Below are positions 62,549-64,000 of a stretch of 64,000 nt of DNA, piece after piece (position 1 is the first letter of the stretch; the number at the start of each line of letters is the position of its first letter). The position numbers were made by a program, and so were the translations under genes. Below the pieces are notes generated by a model, which had not been told where the DNA came from, made no database searches, and was given only the letters and a program-made list of their open reading frames with translations. This DNA comes from Rhizobium herbae (GTDB lineage: Bacteria > Pseudomonadota > Alphaproteobacteria > Rhizobiales > Rhizobiaceae): the NCBI RefSeq assembly GCF_017873135.1, contig NZ_JAGGJV010000006.1, positions 248,001 through 312,000 on the forward strand, read 5' to 3'.

Positions 62549-63506
62549 CTGACGAAAGCCGGTAGGCATCGAGGATCGAGTTCGTTATGGCGATGTCCTG
62601 GACGGCTATGCCTGTCAGGTCGGCAATCGTGATGTCGTCGGGACGTGTCCGGCCAGCGGCCTTTCCGCAAAGAACCGCTCCAAGCTCGGCGCAGTCCTTG
62701 CGCGCCATCAATCCGGATTTGAATACGGTGGAGAATTCGCCGTGATCCAGCGACTGTTCGAGCCGGTCGCCGATGCGGCGATCGGCGCGGATGACGAGCG
62801 ACGTGTCCAGTTCCTGCTTGCCCGGCGCATCGGCCCCGATCGCGGTAATATGCGTGCCGGGCCGGATCCAGGCATCGTGGATCAGCGGCTCGCGGGACGG
62901 TGTGGTGGTGATGATAATATCGACGCCACGGCAGAGGCGCTCAAGGTCGGGCGCGACCTCCAGGTCGATGCCCTCGCTCGCCAAGGCGCTTGCCGTTTCC
63001 CGTGCCTTGTTCTCCGAGCGGCCCCAGATACTGAAAGCGAGCGGCGTTTGCTTCATCGCCTGCCGGAGGCAGCGGATCTGCCATCGGGCCTGAATACCGG
63101 TGCCGACGATCGCCACGCGCCGCGCATCCGGCCGGCAAAGCGCCCGGGTGGCGATGGCGCCGCCAAGGCCGGTGCGCAGGTCAGTCAGGAAGCCTTCGTC
63201 GAGCAGTATCGCCTCCAGAACGCCGGTGCTGGCGGAGAAGACCAGCATCACCCCGTTCGACGTCGGCAACCCGATCGACGGATTGCCGTAGAAGCCGGAT
63301 GCGATCTTGACGACGAAGCTGGGGTCGCCTGCGATATGGCCGTATTTGATATGGCAATCGCCATCCCGTTCCGGAAAGGCAAGATAGCCGACCGGCGGCA
63401 TCGTCGCCCGGCCTTCGGATGCGGCGATGTAGGCCGCTTCGATGGTGCCCAATGCGCTGCCGAGATCGACCACGGCTTCGATTTCCGATCGGGACAGGAT
63501 GATCAT
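62523..63506 (-). CDS. Ornithine cyclodeaminase / mu-crystallin family enzyme
   Basis: 327 residues. Typical segments are FLTDLRTGLGGAIATRALCR, VAIVGTGIQARWQIRCLRQA (Rossmann motif), IWGRSENKARE and GVDIIITTTPSREPLIHDAWI. The family includes ornithine cyclodeaminase, alanine dehydrogenase, opine-like synthases and DauB, the L-arginine-forming dehydrogenase of D-arginine catabolism. A YheO/DauR-type regulator overlaps upstream by 4 bases, which favours an amino-acid dehydrogenase role of the DauB kind. Substrate inferred. Confidence 0.85.
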   Translation of the reverse strand: MIILSRSEIEAVVDLGSALGTIEAAYIAASEGRATMPPVGYLAFPERDGDCHIKYGHIAGDPSFVVKIASGFYGNPSIGLPTSNGVMLVFSASTGVLEAILLDEGFLTDLRTGLGGAIATRALCRPDARRVAIVGTGIQARWQIRCLRQAMKQTPLAFSIWGRSENKARETASALASEGIDLEVAPDLERLCRGVDIIITTTPSREPLIHDAWIRPGTHITAIGADAPGKQELDTSLVIRADRRIGDRLEQSLDHGEFSTVFKSGLMARKDCAELGAVLCGKAAGRTRPDDITIADLTGIAVQDIAITNSILDAYRLSSVSHPRKPR

Positions 63507-64000
63507 TCTTCGGCCGATCGTTCCTGGTTCAGGTATTTGTAGACGGTCGCACGGCCCATGCCGAGAATGCGCGAGATATAGGCAGCCGAGTTCCTGCCGC
63601 CGAAGGCGCCGTCGGCGGAGAGATCCTTGACCACCTGCTGCTTCTGCTCACGTGTCAGGTCCGAGATGATCAGTCCGCGCGAACCGGTCCAGTTCTGGAT
63701 GTACTCGTTGATCCGCTCGTGCCAGTCCTCCTTGAACAGGCTTGCCGGCTTGGCATGATCGACCGGGACCGAGGCGAAGGCGCTCAATGTCTGCATCACC
63801 GCGTGGAAATGCGAGACGTCCGCGTTGATGCACATCACGGCAATCGGTCGCTCGGTACCGTCGCGCACGATGATGCTGATCGACTTGATCCGGCGGCCAT
63901 CCCAGTTGACCTTTTCATAGGGGCCGAGAAGACGCTCGGTGGGCCGGAAATCGATCTCGTGCAGCAGCGACGGTTCACCGATCTCGCGCTTGGAAAAATT
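63503..64000 (-). CDS. YheO/DauR-type transcriptional regulator (5' end outside window)
   Basis: The minus-strand frame is open from the window edge to the stop at 63503, about 165 residues, with the N-terminus missing. The upstream part (IGEPSLLHEIDFRPTERLL, then GPYEKVNWDGRRIKSISIIV) is the PAS-like YheO domain, and the C-terminus (LSADGAFGGRNSAAYISRIL, GMGRATVYKYLN) is the HTH_22 DNA-binding domain. Its stop overlaps the cyclodeaminase ATG (63506) by 4 bases. It probably controls the enzyme gene. Confidence 0.85.
   Translation of the reverse strand, partial: NFSKREIGEPSLLHEIDFRPTERLLGPYEKVNWDGRRIKSISIIVRDGTERPIAVMCINADVSHFHAVMQTLSAFASVPVDHAKPASLFKEDWHERINEYIQNWTGSRGLIISDLTREQKQQVVKDLSADGAFGGRNSAAYISRILGMGRATVYKYLNQERSAEE

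Noticed and set aside
1-64000. CRISPR arrays, tRNA/rRNA genes, insertion sequences, integrases
   Set aside because: I saw no regularly spaced direct repeats, no tRNA-like arms with CCA ends, no rRNA and no transposase or integrase motifs.

Overview
The window is GC-rich coding DNA from an alphaproteobacterium, most likely a member of the Rhizobiaceae (Agrobacterium/Rhizobium/Ensifer group). The reasons are the dense set of ABC importers with dedicated catabolic genes, Tat-exported binding proteins, a manganese-type Fur (Mur) next to sitABCD, an Azt-like zinc importer, and a polyol cluster like the D-altritol/galactitol locus of A. tumefaciens. The content is accessory and catabolic. I saw no rRNA, tRNA, CRISPR array, insertion sequence or replication gene. 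Genus and replicon are inference.

Layout. (1) 1-9.4 kb: the C-terminal part of a LuxR-type regulator, two tandem dyads, then a hydantoinase/oxoprolinase pair (hyuB, hyuA) in one operon with a Pot-type ABC importer. (2) 9.5-16.5 kb: a polyol cluster with a PF08013 tagatose-6-phosphate epimerase/aldolase-subunit protein and a PfkB kinase, divergent from a SmoE-like binding protein, an SDR and a zinc dehydrogenase, plus a LacI-type regulator. The importer membrane and ATPase genes are missing. (3) 16.5-25.4 kb: a thioesterase, then a sugar-type ABC importer followed by a glycerophosphodiesterase, a LacI regulator and an inositol-monophosphatase-family enzyme, with a divergent-motif GDPD facing them. 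Glycerophosphoinositol is a reasonable guess for the substrate. (4) 25.4-30.1 kb: small genes (acylphosphatase, XRE regulator) and a periplasmic molybdenum hydroxylase (iorAB type) with a diheme cytochrome c.

(5) 30.3-54 kb is the most interesting part: a purine-related island in two divergent blocks around a LysR gene. The minus-strand block has a BMP/nucleoside-type ABC importer, an 8-oxoguanine-deaminase-like amidohydrolase, a Rieske-oxygenase catalytic subunit that has lost its Rieske domain, and guanine deaminase. The plus-strand block has a degenerate acylphosphatase-like protein, a stand-alone Rieske protein, a GST-like protein, adenine deaminase, LysR, two TPP decarboxylase subunits, a GMC oxidoreductase, another amidohydrolase, a second Rieske-less catalytic subunit, a fused FAD/molybdenum xanthine-dehydrogenase-type subunit with its 2Fe-2S partner, and an aldehyde dehydrogenase. 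I read this as a split Rieske oxygenase acting on a modified (perhaps N-methylated) purine, resembling in parts list the NdmCDE N7-demethylase of Pseudomonas putida CBB5. Two T-N11-A LysR-type sites with nearly the same sequence flank the system.

(6) 54-61.2 kb: metal homeostasis. sitABCD (Mn/Fe) has a 13-bp inverted repeat over its promoter, mur faces it, a frameshifted siderophore-binding-protein remnant follows, and an Azt-type zinc importer sits behind a Zur-like dyad and a 42-codon membrane ORF. (7) 61.2-64 kb: a glutaredoxin-MauE membrane fusion divergent from a MerR regulator across a mer-like operator, then an ornithine-cyclodeaminase-family enzyme with a YheO/DauR-type regulator cut by the window edge.

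A recurring design: in three ABC operons a strong stem-loop sits directly after the binding-protein gene and before the membrane or ATPase genes, as expected for raising binding-protein expression relative to the rest.
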